From NCBI RefSeq assembly GCF_022701255.1, contig NZ_CP031705.1:3410001-3474000 (forward strand): a stretch of 64,000 bases of DNA, in the 5' to 3' direction. The DNA comes from Microcoleus vaginatus HSN003 (GTDB lineage: Bacteria > Cyanobacteriota > Cyanobacteriia > Cyanobacteriales > Microcoleaceae). Below, piece by piece: positions 8,341 to 17,217 of the stretch. The position numbers and the translations under genes are program-made. Positions within the stretch are counted from its first letter, which is position 1. Each line of letters starts with the position of its first letter. A model generated the notes under the pieces. That model did not search any database. It was given only the letters and a program-made list of their open reading frames with translations, and was not told the DNA's origin.

Positions 8341-9786
8341 CTAAGAATAACCTTGCAGTTTCATCACTTTTCGATAGTGCGTCTCAATCTCGGTCACCGT
8401 TTGCGATTGACGCTTGCTAGTCCACTCGCTGCGATCGAATAATTCCCGCCTCAAAGCCTCAACATCGATCGTTTTTACCTTACCTTCTGCGACAATTTGC
8501 TGGCCGTTTACCCAAACGCTGTCTACCGCATTAGTCGGGCGTCCCAAAATGAGCAAGCCGATCGGATCGGTGCGCGGCAGCAATGATAAACTGGTTAAAT
8601 CATACAGCACAACATCGGCTTTTTTACCGACGGTCAGCGAACCCATTTCATCGGCGAGATTCAAGCCTTTTGCTCCTCCCAGCGATGCCATTTCTACAGA
8701 CTGGCGCGGTGTGATCCATTGGCGGTAATCCAAATCCGTGATATTGTGCAAAATTGAACCAATTTTAATTGCTTCCAGCAAATCTTGAGAGTCATTGCTA
8801 GCAGCGCCGTCGCAGCCAAAAGATACGTTGACTCCCGCTTGACGATATTTCAAAATTGGTGCAATCCCGCTTCCCAATCGCAAGTTACTGAGGGGATTGT
8901 GTACGACTGTCGCTCCAGTTTCGGCCATAATCGCAATGTCGGAATCGTCCAGCCAAACGCAGTGTGCTAAGGAAGTTCGCGGACTCAAATAACCAATTTT
9001 TTGCAGGTGTTCGACCGCACTACAGCCGTATTTTTCGTGAGCTAGCTGTTTTTGAGCGGGGGTTTCCAAGAGGTGGGCGTGCCGACAAAGATTGTAGCGA
9101 TCGCTCAAATCGATGCAGCCTTCAAACAAAGCATCGGAACACAGTTGAATCCCCGTCGGGGCCAACAACATATTAACCCCTTTTTCGGGATGGTGAAACT
9201 GTTTTATGGCTGTTTCCATTAACTCTAAAGTTGCCTTAGTCGAGCGAATGTAAGCCGCGTGTTCGATCGCGCTATCGCCCGCCGGCATTCCCGCTGTCAG
9301 GGATTCATCTTGAATTAACGGCCCGATAAAAGCGCGGATACCGATTTCTTGATAAGCGCGAACTGCGGCGGCGATTGTCTCTAATTCTTGCCCCGGAATC
9401 AAGACTAAATGATCGACTACGCTTGTACCGCCCGACAGCAATGTTTCTACCGCAGTTCCCAAGGCGCTCAAATAAACTTGTTCGGGATCGAGAGGTGTAA
9501 AATCGTACAATTCAGCAATCCACAACTCCAGCGGTAAAGGGGGAATTATGCCCCGTTGCCACATTTCTGAAGAGTGAGTGTGCGCGTTGACAAAACCGGG
9601 CAGCAGCAGCTTATTTTTGCCGTTAATAACTGTTTGACCTCCCCTATCCCCCCCTTGGTAAGCGGGGGAATGAGAGGGGAGGTTATTGGGCGCGATCGCA
9701 CTTATGCAATTATCCACCACTTGCACATCTGCGGTTTCATAACCGCTCTCAACCGGAATTAAAGCATTTTGAATTGTAAAGCTCAT
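8341..9786 (-). CDS. Amidohydrolase-superfamily deaminase (TRZ/ATZ/MtaD type)
   Basis: 481 residues of the metal-dependent amidohydrolase superfamily, subgroup with chlorohydrolases, guanine and S-adenosylhomocysteine deaminases. LLPGFVNAHTHSSEM carries the HxH metal pair (His69, His71); HAHLLETPAQ gives the third His region; HNPLSNLRLGSG and FGCDGAASNDSQDLLE (with the metal Asp) follow as expected, and KKADVVLYDL is the C-terminal beta-sandwich motif. Substrate cannot be told from sequence. Residues about 35-50 are encoded by a 47-bp palindromic repeat (9637-9683) lying between the N-terminal beta domain and the barrel. Divergent from the cysteine hydrolase at 10000; the two may share a regulatory region (9787-9999). 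Confidence 0.88.
   Translation of the reverse strand: MSFTIQNALIPVESGYETADVQVVDNCISAIAPNNLPSHSPAYQGGDRGGQTVINGKNKLLLPGFVNAHTHSSEMWQRGIIPPLPLELWIAELYDFTPLDPEQVYLSALGTAVETLLSGGTSVVDHLVLIPGQELETIAAAVRAYQEIGIRAFIGPLIQDESLTAGMPAGDSAIEHAAYIRSTKATLELMETAIKQFHHPEKGVNMLLAPTGIQLCSDALFEGCIDLSDRYNLCRHAHLLETPAQKQLAHEKYGCSAVEHLQKIGYLSPRTSLAHCVWLDDSDIAIMAETGATVVHNPLSNLRLGSGIAPILKYRQAGVNVSFGCDGAASNDSQDLLEAIKIGSILHNITDLDYRQWITPRQSVEMASLGGAKGLNLADEMGSLTVGKKADVVLYDLTSLSLLPRTDPIGLLILGRPTNAVDSVWVNGQQIVAEGKVKTIDVEALRRELFDRSEWTSKRQSQTVTEIETHYRKVMKLQGYS
9637..9683. repeat. 47-bp palindrome inserted in frame in the amidohydrolase gene
   Basis: ACCTCCCCT (9637-9645) pairs with AGGGGAGGT (9675-9683), and an inner CCCCC/GGGGG stem flanks TTGGTAAGC. 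This is the look of a short intergenic repeat common in cyanobacteria, but here it lies within an open reading frame and encodes residues about 35-50 (NLPSHSPAYQGGDRGG). Confidence 0.75.
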
Positions 9787-9999
9787 AGATTTACCCTTTT
9801 TGTAAATTTATATTGATTTTTATTGTATGATTCCCAGGCGCTAACATTTGCGATCGCCCACCGAGAATAAAGTTAATAAATCCTAAACTTTATCAAAAAG
9901 TTACCCCTGATACTTAATTATAACAAAGATTTAAGATATGACAAGTTAGTAACAATCAAAGAGTTATAAGATTGAAATTGTTTTTGACTCACAATCTAT

Positions 10000-10770
10000 A
10001 TGAATCCTGATTCTCTCCGCACCTTGGGCGTACCGCCGAATGCTTGGAAAGTTGATGCCAAAATTGCCGATATCACCCGATCGCCGATCGCGCCTCAACC
10101 TGTTACCCTGGAAACAGAAACTAAAACTCTGCGTTTGGACTTAGCAAAAGCAGCAATGTTGGTGATAGATATGCAAAACGATTTCTGTCATCCCGACGGT
10201 TGGCTAGCACATATAGGCGTAGATGTAACGCCCGCAAGAACTCCAATTAATCCTTTAATAAATCTGCTACCAAAATTGCGATCGCACGCAGTACCAATTA
10301 TTTGGATAAACTGGGGAAACCGCCCCGATTTGCTCAATATTAGTGCAGCTTCCCGTCACGTTTACAACCCCACAGGCGACGGCGTAGGTTTGGGAGATCC
10401 GCTGCCAAAAAACAACGCACCTGTACTGATGGCAGGGAGTTGGGCGGCGCAGGTTGTCGATGAATTAAAACCCAAACCGGAGGATATCTGCGTTGATAAA
10501 TATCGGATGAGCGGCTTTTGGGATACTCCTTTAGATAGTATCTTGCGGAACCTGGGCAGAACTACACTTTTCTTCGGAGGAGTAAACGCCGATCAGTGCG
10601 TAATGGCTACGCTGCAAGATGCTAATTTCCTCGGTTACGACTGTATTTTAGTCCAAGATTGTACAGCTACGACATCTCCCGAGTATTGCTGGCAAGCTAC
10701 TCTTTATAACGTTAAACAATGTTTTGGTTTTTTGTCTGATTCTCAGGCTATGTTAGAAGCAATTAAATAG
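10000..10770 (+). CDS. Isochorismatase-like cysteine hydrolase
   Basis: 256 residues of the isochorismatase-like (PF00857) superfamily, which hydrolyses amides, ureides or biuret through a Cys-Asp-Lys triad. I see Asp57 in MLVIDMQNDF, Lys167 in CVDKYRMSGFWDT and Cys200 in GGVNADQCVMAT, all correctly spaced. An unusual N-terminal extension of about 50 residues (MNPDSLRTLGVPPNAWKVDA...) precedes the fold. The presence of the Cys and the extension favours an amidase/biuret-hydrolase-type enzyme over a true isochorismatase. It heads a plus-strand block with a cupin and a CocE hydrolase, and is divergent from an amidohydrolase, which suggests breakdown of a nitrogen-containing compound; that is inference. 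Confidence 0.88.
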   Translation: MNPDSLRTLGVPPNAWKVDAKIADITRSPIAPQPVTLETETKTLRLDLAKAAMLVIDMQNDFCHPDGWLAHIGVDVTPARTPINPLINLLPKLRSHAVPIIWINWGNRPDLLNISAASRHVYNPTGDGVGLGDPLPKNNAPVLMAGSWAAQVVDELKPKPEDICVDKYRMSGFWDTPLDSILRNLGRTTLFFGGVNADQCVMATLQDANFLGYDCILVQDCTATTSPEYCWQATLYNVKQCFGFLSDSQAMLEAIK

Positions 10771-10981
10771 TAGTCATCAGGGGAGTATCCCTCTGGAGTG
10801 TAAAAAGCGTTTTTTAGGAGTGCGAGAGTCCCGCACAGCAAAGCCTATATCTCCCTTCCTGCGCTGACAGCGAACTCTCCTGTGAAATCAATAAACTTTG
10901 GAGGTTGAGCGGCGGACTAATGACTCTGGATTCTCACTAATGACAGCAGAAACATAACCACTGACAACTAACAATAAAAAA

Positions 10982-11434
10982 ATGACAAACCAGTGCGTGA
11001 TTCCTGTTATAAAGTCTCCGAAAGACTACCAAGCATTTCGCATCAGTCCGGGCGATACTAATAGATTAGCTATCGTCTTCGATCCGGTAATAGCTAATGT
11101 TTCATTAACAGTTTGCGTGGAGATTTTCGATGTGGGCGGCAAAACTCCTCCCAACCGCCATCTATTTGCAGTAGAAATGTTTTTTGTACTCAAAGGAACA
11201 GGGCAAGCAACCTGCGACGGCAAAACAGTTAGTATTCAACCGGGAGATAGTTTGTTAGTGCCTCCAACAGGCACTCACCTAATTGAGAATACGGGGAGTG
11301 GACGTTTGTACACTTTGTGCATCATGGTGCCGAATGAGGATTTTGTGGAACTAATTCGCAGCGGTACACCAGTCGAACTCGATGAGGAAGATATGAGAGT
11401 TCTCGGGCGATCGGATGTACTCGTATCCTGCTAG
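10982..11434 (+). CDS. Cupin-domain protein
   Basis: 150 residues; a single cupin_2 barrel at about 55-118 (RHLFAVEMFFVLKGTG, then IQPGDSLLVPPTGTHLIENTG). The first motif keeps one His and Glu but lacks the full HxH pair, so metal binding is uncertain. Such proteins act as small dioxygenases, isomerases or ligand sensors. It lies between the cysteine hydrolase (about 210 bp upstream) and the CocE hydrolase (about 130 bp downstream) on the same strand, probably part of the same functional block. Starts at ATG 10982 after an A-rich stretch. Confidence 0.8.
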   Translation: MTNQCVIPVIKSPKDYQAFRISPGDTNRLAIVFDPVIANVSLTVCVEIFDVGGKTPPNRHLFAVEMFFVLKGTGQATCDGKTVSIQPGDSLLVPPTGTHLIENTGSGRLYTLCIMVPNEDFVELIRSGTPVELDEEDMRVLGRSDVLVSC

Positions 11435-11480
11435 GTTTGTAGTAAGGAGTTGAGTGCTTGGATGAAAACTATTTCATCAG

Positions 11481-11535
11481 GTTTGTAGTCAGGGCTTCCG
11501 TCCTTAGAAAAAGCACTAAAGCCCTAACTACAAAC
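11481..11535. repeat. Inverted repeat GTTTGTAGT...ACTACAAAC, copy 1
   Basis: GTTTGTAGTCAGGGC (11481-11495) pairs with GCCCTAACTACAAAC (11521-11535); inner bases include paired AGGGCTT/AAGCCCT-type segments. A second member lies at 37169-37229. It sits just upstream of the CocE gene and may act as a hairpin in the transcript. Confidence 0.7.
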
Positions 11536-11562
11536 TTTTTTATTTGATATTTTTTAGGATTT

Positions 11563-13188
11563 ATGCTGAAACTTTGTCCGAAAGAAACAGCGTCAATGCT
11601 AACTAAAGATGGGGTTCGTTTAGATGCTGACATCTACCGCCCCGATGCGGAGGGCGAATTTCCTGTATTATTAATGCGGCAACCTTACGGAAGGGATCTC
11701 GCCTCTACAGTCGTATATTCCCATCCCGCATGGTACGCCAAACACGGCTACATCGTTGTCATCCAAGACGTGCGGGGACGCGGCACTTCCAAAGGCGAAT
11801 TTAACCTATTTGTTAGCGAAACACAAGACGGTTTTGATAGCGTCAATTGGGCAGCTAATCTGCCGGGAAGTAACGGCAAAGTCGGAATGTACGGTTTTTC
11901 CTACCAAGGCATGACTCAACTCTACGCGGCTGCTGCTAAACCCAGCGCATTAATCACAATTTGTCCGGCAATGGTAGGCGGCAATTTATACGCAGATTGG
12001 GTCTATGAAGGCGGTGCATTTAGTCTGCAATCAAATCTCGGCTGGGCAATTCAGCTAGCCGCAGAAACCGCTCGTTTAAAAGCCGATATTTCTGCCTATC
12101 AAGCCTTTTATGCAGCTTCGAGAAATCTCCCGCTATACGATAGCGTGCCGGCGCGTCCTGAGATGATTAAAAATCTTGCACCAGACTCACATTATCACGA
12201 TTGGTTGGATAATTATCGACCGAGCGAGTATTGGGAAAAGTTATCGCCAAACATCAAAGATTTAGACTTGCCAATGCTGCACATTGGCGGTTGGTTTGAT
12301 ACTTATTTGCGGGGAACAATCCATGTTTACAAGGAAATGGCGAGCCGGAGTTATTGTCCGCAGCATTTGATAATTGGCCCTTGGGCGCATTTACCTTGGG
12401 GGCGAAAAGTGGGAGCGTTGGATTATGGTTTTGCAGCTTCAACTCCTGTGGATGAGTTGCAAATTCGCTGGTTCGATCGCTTCCTCAAAGGAGTTGATAC
12501 AGGAATATTAAACGAGCGACCGATTTCGCTATTTGAGATGGGGAGTAATGATTGGCGGAAATTTAATAAATGGCCTAATAATAATCATAAATCTTATTTT
12601 TTAGCAAGTACCGGACTTGCCGGGATGAGAGAAGATGCGGGTATTTTAACAGATTGTTGCCCGGAGGTTTGCACTGATGATATATTCGTACATGACCCTT
12701 GGCGATCGGTGCCATCCTTGGGAGGTCACGCTGGATTTCCTGCAGGTGCGATGGAGCGATCGACTATTGACTGCCGCACCGATGTTTTAACATACACTTC
12801 GGCCCCAATAACGGCAGATTTGCGCTTAGCGGGAGATATAATTGTCGAAGTATTTTGTACCGCCGATGCGCCGAGTTTTGATTTGTGTGCGATACTTTCT
12901 GAGGTAAAACATAGCGGCAGCGTCTACAATTTTACTCAAGGTTACGTGCGGGTGAATTCAGGTGAAACACCTGTAAGAATTGTGCTGCAAGCAACTTGTA
13001 TGCAAATTGCCAAAGGTAATGCGTTGCGTCTGAGTTTGAGTGCGGCTTGTTTTCCCGCTTACGACGTGAATCCGGGAACGGGTGCGCCTCCCGGTGAAGC
13101 GCGGGCGATCGATGCTAAAATTATCACGCTGACAGTAAGTTGTGGCGGGAATTGCCCATCTCAAATTTTGCTGCCAATTGTCAATTAA
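11563..13188 (+). CDS. CocE/NonD family alpha/beta hydrolase
   Basis: 541 residues. An N-terminal X-Pro dipeptidyl-peptidase-like alpha/beta hydrolase (about 10-290) is followed by the C-terminal jelly-roll (about 330-530) typical of CocE, glutaryl-acylase and related esterases. VIQDVRGRGTSKGEF (67-80) is the oxyanion region; GMYGFSYQGM (108-117) holds the nucleophile Ser113; HIGGWFDTYLRGT carries the Asp and IIGPWAHLPWG the His. The substrate could be an ester, amide or acylated amino compound; unknown. It follows the cupin gene and precedes a DUF952 gene by 19 bp, so the latter two are probably translated from one message. Confidence 0.9.
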   Translation: MLKLCPKETASMLTKDGVRLDADIYRPDAEGEFPVLLMRQPYGRDLASTVVYSHPAWYAKHGYIVVIQDVRGRGTSKGEFNLFVSETQDGFDSVNWAANLPGSNGKVGMYGFSYQGMTQLYAAAAKPSALITICPAMVGGNLYADWVYEGGAFSLQSNLGWAIQLAAETARLKADISAYQAFYAASRNLPLYDSVPARPEMIKNLAPDSHYHDWLDNYRPSEYWEKLSPNIKDLDLPMLHIGGWFDTYLRGTIHVYKEMASRSYCPQHLIIGPWAHLPWGRKVGALDYGFAASTPVDELQIRWFDRFLKGVDTGILNERPISLFEMGSNDWRKFNKWPNNNHKSYFLASTGLAGMREDAGILTDCCPEVCTDDIFVHDPWRSVPSLGGHAGFPAGAMERSTIDCRTDVLTYTSAPITADLRLAGDIIVEVFCTADAPSFDLCAILSEVKHSGSVYNFTQGYVRVNSGETPVRIVLQATCMQIAKGNALRLSLSAACFPAYDVNPGTGAPPGEARAIDAKIITLTVSCGGNCPSQILLPIVN

Positions 13189-13207
13189 ACCTCGAACTTA
13201 TTCAATT

Positions 13208-13555
13208 ATGAGCATTATTTTTCACATCACCCGCAGCCAACAGTGGGAAGAAGCAAAACAACTTCAATCCTATCGCGGAGATACGCTAGATACTGAAGGA
13301 TTTATCCACTGTTCGACTCTGCCACAAGTTCTTAAATCTGCTAATAAATTTTTTGTGGGACAAACAGGATTGCTGCTGCTTTGGATTGACTCGGACAAAG
13401 TAGAATCTGAACTTAAATATGAATATGCAGCCGGTGACAATTACCCCCACATTTACGGGCCGCTGAATGTTGATGCTGTGTTGAAATTTGTTGAATTTGA
13501 ACCGGGTGCCGATGGCAAGTTTGAATTGCCGGAAGAATTAAAAAATGTTGTTTAA
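13208..13555 (+). CDS. DUF952 family protein
   Basis: 115 residues beginning MSIIFHITRSQQWEEAKQ at ATG 13208. The upstream in-frame extension to 13142 overlaps the CocE gene and lacks family similarity, so I reject it. The conserved block GFIHCSTLPQV and the end region YPHIYGPLNVDAV are the signature of DUF952, small cytosolic proteins distantly related to ADP-ribosyltransferase/RNA 2'-phosphotransferase-like folds; activity is not established. Gap to the CocE gene is 19 bp, suggesting cotranscription. Confidence 0.85.
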   Translation: MSIIFHITRSQQWEEAKQLQSYRGDTLDTEGFIHCSTLPQVLKSANKFFVGQTGLLLLWIDSDKVESELKYEYAAGDNYPHIYGPLNVDAVLKFVEFEPGADGKFELPEELKNVV

Positions 13556-13591
13556 GATTCTGATTTTTGAGCATTGTAAACTAATTTTTTA

Positions 13592-13656
13592 GGGCGGGCT
13601 AGAAGCCCACCCCACGGGAAAATTGAATTTTGTGGAACGGGCATCTTGCCCGTTCT
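13592..13656. repeat. Double-hairpin REP-like repeat, copy 2
   Basis: GGGCGGGCTAGAAGCCCACCC (13592-13612) followed by GAACGGGCATCTTGCCCGTTC (13635-13655), the same two-hairpin design as at 8231-8295 but in opposite orientation. It lies between the convergent DUF952 and CCA-enzyme genes, where it could also serve as a terminator. Confidence 0.75.
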
Positions 13657-13682
13657 AATTTCTGAAATATATCAATTTAAAC

Positions 13683-14933
13683 TTACTGATTAACCAACTC
13701 TGCCGCCAATTTCAGCGCATCTTCGCGAGTGGCAATTCTCCCCTCCACCCGCGCTAATTGAATCTCCATTAAAAATTGACCGATGCGCGGACTTCTGGGC
13801 AATTTCAAATATTCCATTAAATCATTGCCGCTAACTAATTGTGTGGGATGAGCAATAATATCATCCCTATCGAGATAGCGATTAATTAACAGTGAAATAT
13901 CCTCCACCGCTACTCCCCCCGCCACCGCCAAAACCGTTAAAACGGGAAATACTATTCCCACATCCCGAAACAAAAAATACAGTTCTCTCAAAGACATTTC
14001 CGCGATAGGTTTTGCTTGCAATTTTGGCAAGTATTTCAAAAGCCCGATCGCACTTTTAATCTCCGCATTGCTGTACTTCAACCGTAGCAACTGCGTTTCA
14101 GCAATTATGGGGTCGGAATCTGCCAAAATAGCCAGCTTCGCGACAGCCAACAAAGGCGTTTTAATTGTATCTCTAATCTGACGCCCGAATTCTTCCCCTA
14201 ATTCCGGGTAAATTGCAGCTAATTTGTCAGCAGAGGCGTCAATTTTTGTCAAAATATCAAAACGGTCGATCGCACTTTCAAACCAAATCGAAAACAAACC
14301 GTCTTCGCAACCGCGACAAATCCAAGGAACACCGTCAGGATTACTCAACAAATAACCCAATTCCGTCCGCACCCGTTCCACCGCTACCCGACTCAACAAC
14401 GGCGCTAATTCCCGAATCGCAGATTGAGTTTCAGGTTCGATCGCAAAACCCAACTGCGCCGCTTGGCGGTAAGCTCTTAATAACCTCAGCGGATCGTCCT
14501 CCAAATTTGACCGCGAAATCATCCGCAGCAAACCCAAGCGCAAATCAGTTTGACCGTCCAAAGGATCGATGATTTCTCCGGTAAAAGGATTACAGGCGAT
14601 CGCATTTATCCGAAAATCCCGGCGCAGCAAATCCCCCTCCAGACTCCCCCCTTCCGCTTGCGCCAAATCCACCGTACCGCCCGCAAACACCACCCGCGCA
14701 ATTTGGCGTTCCGCATCCAACAAGACAAATCCACCTTTCGTGCGATCGGCAATTTTTCGGGCAGTCTTCACGGCCCGTGTTAGCATAACGAAATCCAAAT
14801 CAAAATAGTGCGATCGGCGGCCCAGCAACGCATCCCGTACCGCACCGCCCACCAGATAAGCAGGCGGTGTCAGCAGTTTCAAATCAAACGGCCAAGTATC
14901 AGGAGATAATGAAGAGGGCAAATTAATCGGCAT
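13683..14933 (-). CDS. CCA-adding/poly(A) polymerase-type tRNA nucleotidyltransferase
   Basis: 416 residues of the class II nucleotidyltransferase family. The head domain has AYLVGGAVRDALLG (25-38) and YFDLDFVM with the catalytic DLD (45-47); RRDFRINAIA is the flexible-loop motif and DDPLRLLRAYRQAA the template region (DDPxRxxR), followed by a helical tRNA-binding part. The enzyme adds or repairs the 3' CCA of tRNA; some cyanobacteria split C-adding and A-adding activities, so I leave the symbol blank. Start ATG 14933. Convergent with DUF952 and divergent from ycf34. Confidence 0.9.
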   Translation of the reverse strand: MPINLPSSLSPDTWPFDLKLLTPPAYLVGGAVRDALLGRRSHYFDLDFVMLTRAVKTARKIADRTKGGFVLLDAERQIARVVFAGGTVDLAQAEGGSLEGDLLRRDFRINAIACNPFTGEIIDPLDGQTDLRLGLLRMISRSNLEDDPLRLLRAYRQAAQLGFAIEPETQSAIRELAPLLSRVAVERVRTELGYLLSNPDGVPWICRGCEDGLFSIWFESAIDRFDILTKIDASADKLAAIYPELGEEFGRQIRDTIKTPLLAVAKLAILADSDPIIAETQLLRLKYSNAEIKSAIGLLKYLPKLQAKPIAEMSLRELYFLFRDVGIVFPVLTVLAVAGGVAVEDISLLINRYLDRDDIIAHPTQLVSGNDLMEYLKLPRSPRIGQFLMEIQLARVEGRIATREDALKLAAELVNQ

Positions 14934-15040
14934 CGCAACAAAAATCTACAAACTTACAAACAATAAAACTCTTGCTACGCTAGATTAACAGAAAGCTCAA
15001 ATTTCACCAATCTTTTTGAAATGCACAGAGGATATCAAGA

Positions 15041-15289
15041 ATGTGTATTTGTATTAACTGCCACTATGTAGACCGCTGCTTTACCTACCACGCCGTAGAA
15101 GAACAGCACGAACAGCTTCACCTCACCGAAACACCCGATTTCGACCCCGTAGAACCCACCATCAACGTCAACATCCGTCCCCGCCAAGACGAAATTGAAA
15201 TGGAATGGGATGTTGTTGGCTGTCAAAGTTTCAAGCAAGAGACCGGCAAATGGGCAAAATTGCGGCCAGGCGAACTCGTCCCGACTTAA
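15041..15289 (+). CDS. ycf34: Ycf34 family protein
   Basis: 82 residues starting MCICINCHYVDRC. This is the hallmark of Ycf34, found in cyanobacteria and red-lineage plastids; Cys2, Cys4, Cys7 and Cys13 are clustered and the family has been linked to an Fe-S cluster and to photosynthetic electron transport or its redox regulation. The acidic middle and C-terminal WDVVGCQSF are also conserved. Start is the first ATG after an AGAGGATATC region. Downstream of the stop come heptad repeats and then the kinase gene. Confidence 0.93.
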   Translation: MCICINCHYVDRCFTYHAVEEQHEQLHLTETPDFDPVEPTINVNIRPRQDEIEMEWDVVGCQSFKQETGKWAKLRPGELVPT

Positions 15290-15500
15290 GGCAGAAGGAA
15301 GAGGGAAGAAGGAAGAAGGAAGAAGGAAGAAGGAAAAAAATAAAACGATCTCCTTTTCTTGTTTCTTCTTTTTACCCCATTTTCTATTTTCCATTTCCAA
15401 TATTCTATTTCCCATTTTCAATTCCCGATGCCCGATGCCCAATTCCCCATTCCCTATTCCCAATTACAAATCTAAAATCTAAAATCTAAAATCTAAAATC
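15290..15500. repeat. Heptanucleotide tandem repeats (GAAGAAG-, AAAATCT-type)
   Basis: Between ycf34 and the kinase gene lie two period-7 arrays: GGAAGAA-type units at about 15296-15335 and AAAATCT units at about 15468-15500, ending right at the kinase start. Between them is low-complexity pyrimidine-rich DNA with repeated CCCATTTTC/CCCAATTCC-type words. All overlapping ORFs here are low-complexity artefacts. Confidence 0.8.
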
Positions 15501-15502
15501 CA

Positions 15503-17215
15503 ATGTGCTATTGCTTAAACCCAACTTGTCAGAATCCGCAAAACCCAGGGGATGCAGAATTGTGCCAAAGTTGCGGCTCAAAATTGTTGTTAACTCTTGA
15601 CTCAGAAACGCCATCAGCATCTCGCTACCGAACCATAAAGCCGATCGGGCAAGGAGGCTTTGGTCGAACCTTTCTAGCAGTTGATGAAACCAAACCCCTG
15701 ATTTTTTCGCAGTGCGTAATCAAGCAATTTTTGCAGCAAAATACCGCAGCCGAAAAAGCCGCTCAACTATTTCACCAAGAAGCAGCCCAGCTACAAACCT
15801 TGGGTAAACATCCCCAGATTCCAGAATTAATCGCGCATTTTGAACAAGACGGGAGACAGTATTTAGTACAAGAATTTATAGACGGCAAAAACCTAGCCAG
15901 AGAATTAGAACAAAAAGGAGCATTCACCGAAACTCAAATTCGGCAAATCCTCAACGATTTATTGCCCGTGCTCCACTTCGTCCACAAATCCAAAGTCATT
16001 CACCGCGATATCAAACCAGAAAATATCATTCGCCGCCGACTATCTCCAACTCCTTTACCCGCCTTAGAAACTTCCTATCAACCCTCTCCTTTCCAAAAAG
16101 ATATTGTTTTAGTAGACTTTGGTGCAGCTAAGAAAGTAACAGCAACCGGGTTGCCGCAAACTGGTACAATCATTGGCAGTGCTGCTTATACAGCCCCCGA
16201 ACAATTGATGGGGAAAGCAGTTTTTGCCAGCGATATCTACAGTTTGGGCGTTACCTGCATTCACTTGCTGACAGAAATTCCTCCCTTCGATTTGTTCGAC
16301 AGTACAGAGGATTCTTGGGCTTGGCGAAATTATTTGAAGACTGCTGTTAGCGACGATTTGGGCCGCATCCTCGACACTATGCTTCAAAGTGCCACCAATC
16401 GGCGCTACAGTTCAGCCTCAGCAGTCATCCGACACTTGAACCCCAAACCGGTCTATTTAGATGCACAGCCTGTGCTAGACGCGCCGGAAACGCCCGCAGA
16501 ACGGGTGGTTACACCTGCGCCCGGTGTGTCGCTTTTCACTCGCCAAGAGCAAGCCGAAATTCAGCAAGCTCTACAAGAGGCGATCGCCCCGTACAATGTT
16601 ACAATCCAAGTCAGTCAAGCCAAGCAACAGCTCAATATCGTCATCAACAGAACCGAAGACAACCCCGTTTACTATCCGCACTTATCTCAAATAATTGCCA
16701 CCAGACTCACCGATTTGCAGTTAAATAAAGTCGCAGCCGTGAAGCTGTTGGGAAGAGTCAACAATTCTCGCCGCCCGGAGTGGAAGCAAGTATTGCAAAT
16801 CGATCCCAAGATTCAATTGAGAAACAAACTCGTGCGGCTGCAACACAATCAATTAGTCAAGAAAATCGCCCCTGTTGCTACCCAAGAATTTTGGCTGCCG
16901 AAGTTGAAAACTCAGGATTTTTGGATAGATGCGCTAATGTTTGCCTTGGTTTGGTTTATTTTTGGCTCTCAAATAGTCATTTTTAATTCGTGGTTCGCGC
17001 TAATAGTTTCTTCGGGTTTTATGGCGGTGAAGCATCAAGTTTCCCAACACAAAGAATTTGCCAATAAAAATTTATTTGCAAGTTTAGTTGTGCTGTTTTT
17101 GATGACTGGGGGCATGGGGAATTCCAGGATTTTAAATACGGGAATATTTGGCATTCTTTTGGGTTGTTTAGTGGTGGCTTTGCCGCTGTTTTTTGTTAAG
17201 GAAAATTATCATTAA
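15503..17215 (+). CDS. Serine/threonine protein kinase with N-terminal zinc ribbon
   Basis: 570 residues. Residues 1-27 form a short zinc ribbon (Cys4, Cys9, Cys21, Cys24 with QSCGSKL). The Hanks-type kinase follows: IGQGGFGRTF glycine loop (48-57), Lys74 in CVIKQF, HRDIKPEN (167-174) and DFGAAKK (205-211), with TAPEQL as the activation-segment end; all catalytic residues are present. After the kinase comes a region of about 340-450, then two hydrophobic segments (about 480-515 and 530-565) that anchor it in the membrane at the C-terminus. Such kinases are common in filamentous cyanobacteria. ATG at 15503 directly follows a heptad repeat array. TsaB begins 2 nt after its stop. Confidence 0.92.
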   Translation: MCYCLNPTCQNPQNPGDAELCQSCGSKLLLTLDSETPSASRYRTIKPIGQGGFGRTFLAVDETKPLIFSQCVIKQFLQQNTAAEKAAQLFHQEAAQLQTLGKHPQIPELIAHFEQDGRQYLVQEFIDGKNLARELEQKGAFTETQIRQILNDLLPVLHFVHKSKVIHRDIKPENIIRRRLSPTPLPALETSYQPSPFQKDIVLVDFGAAKKVTATGLPQTGTIIGSAAYTAPEQLMGKAVFASDIYSLGVTCIHLLTEIPPFDLFDSTEDSWAWRNYLKTAVSDDLGRILDTMLQSATNRRYSSASAVIRHLNPKPVYLDAQPVLDAPETPAERVVTPAPGVSLFTRQEQAEIQQALQEAIAPYNVTIQVSQAKQQLNIVINRTEDNPVYYPHLSQIIATRLTDLQLNKVAAVKLLGRVNNSRRPEWKQVLQIDPKIQLRNKLVRLQHNQLVKKIAPVATQEFWLPKLKTQDFWIDALMFALVWFIFGSQIVIFNSWFALIVSSGFMAVKHQVSQHKEFANKNLFASLVVLFLMTGGMGNSRILNTGIFGILLGCLVVALPLFFVKENYH

Positions 17216-17217
17216 TC

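Noticed and set aside
15195..15489. Overlapping 94- and 95-codon frames after ycf34
   Set aside because: They run through heptad and pyrimidine-rich repeats and overlap ycf34 in other frames.
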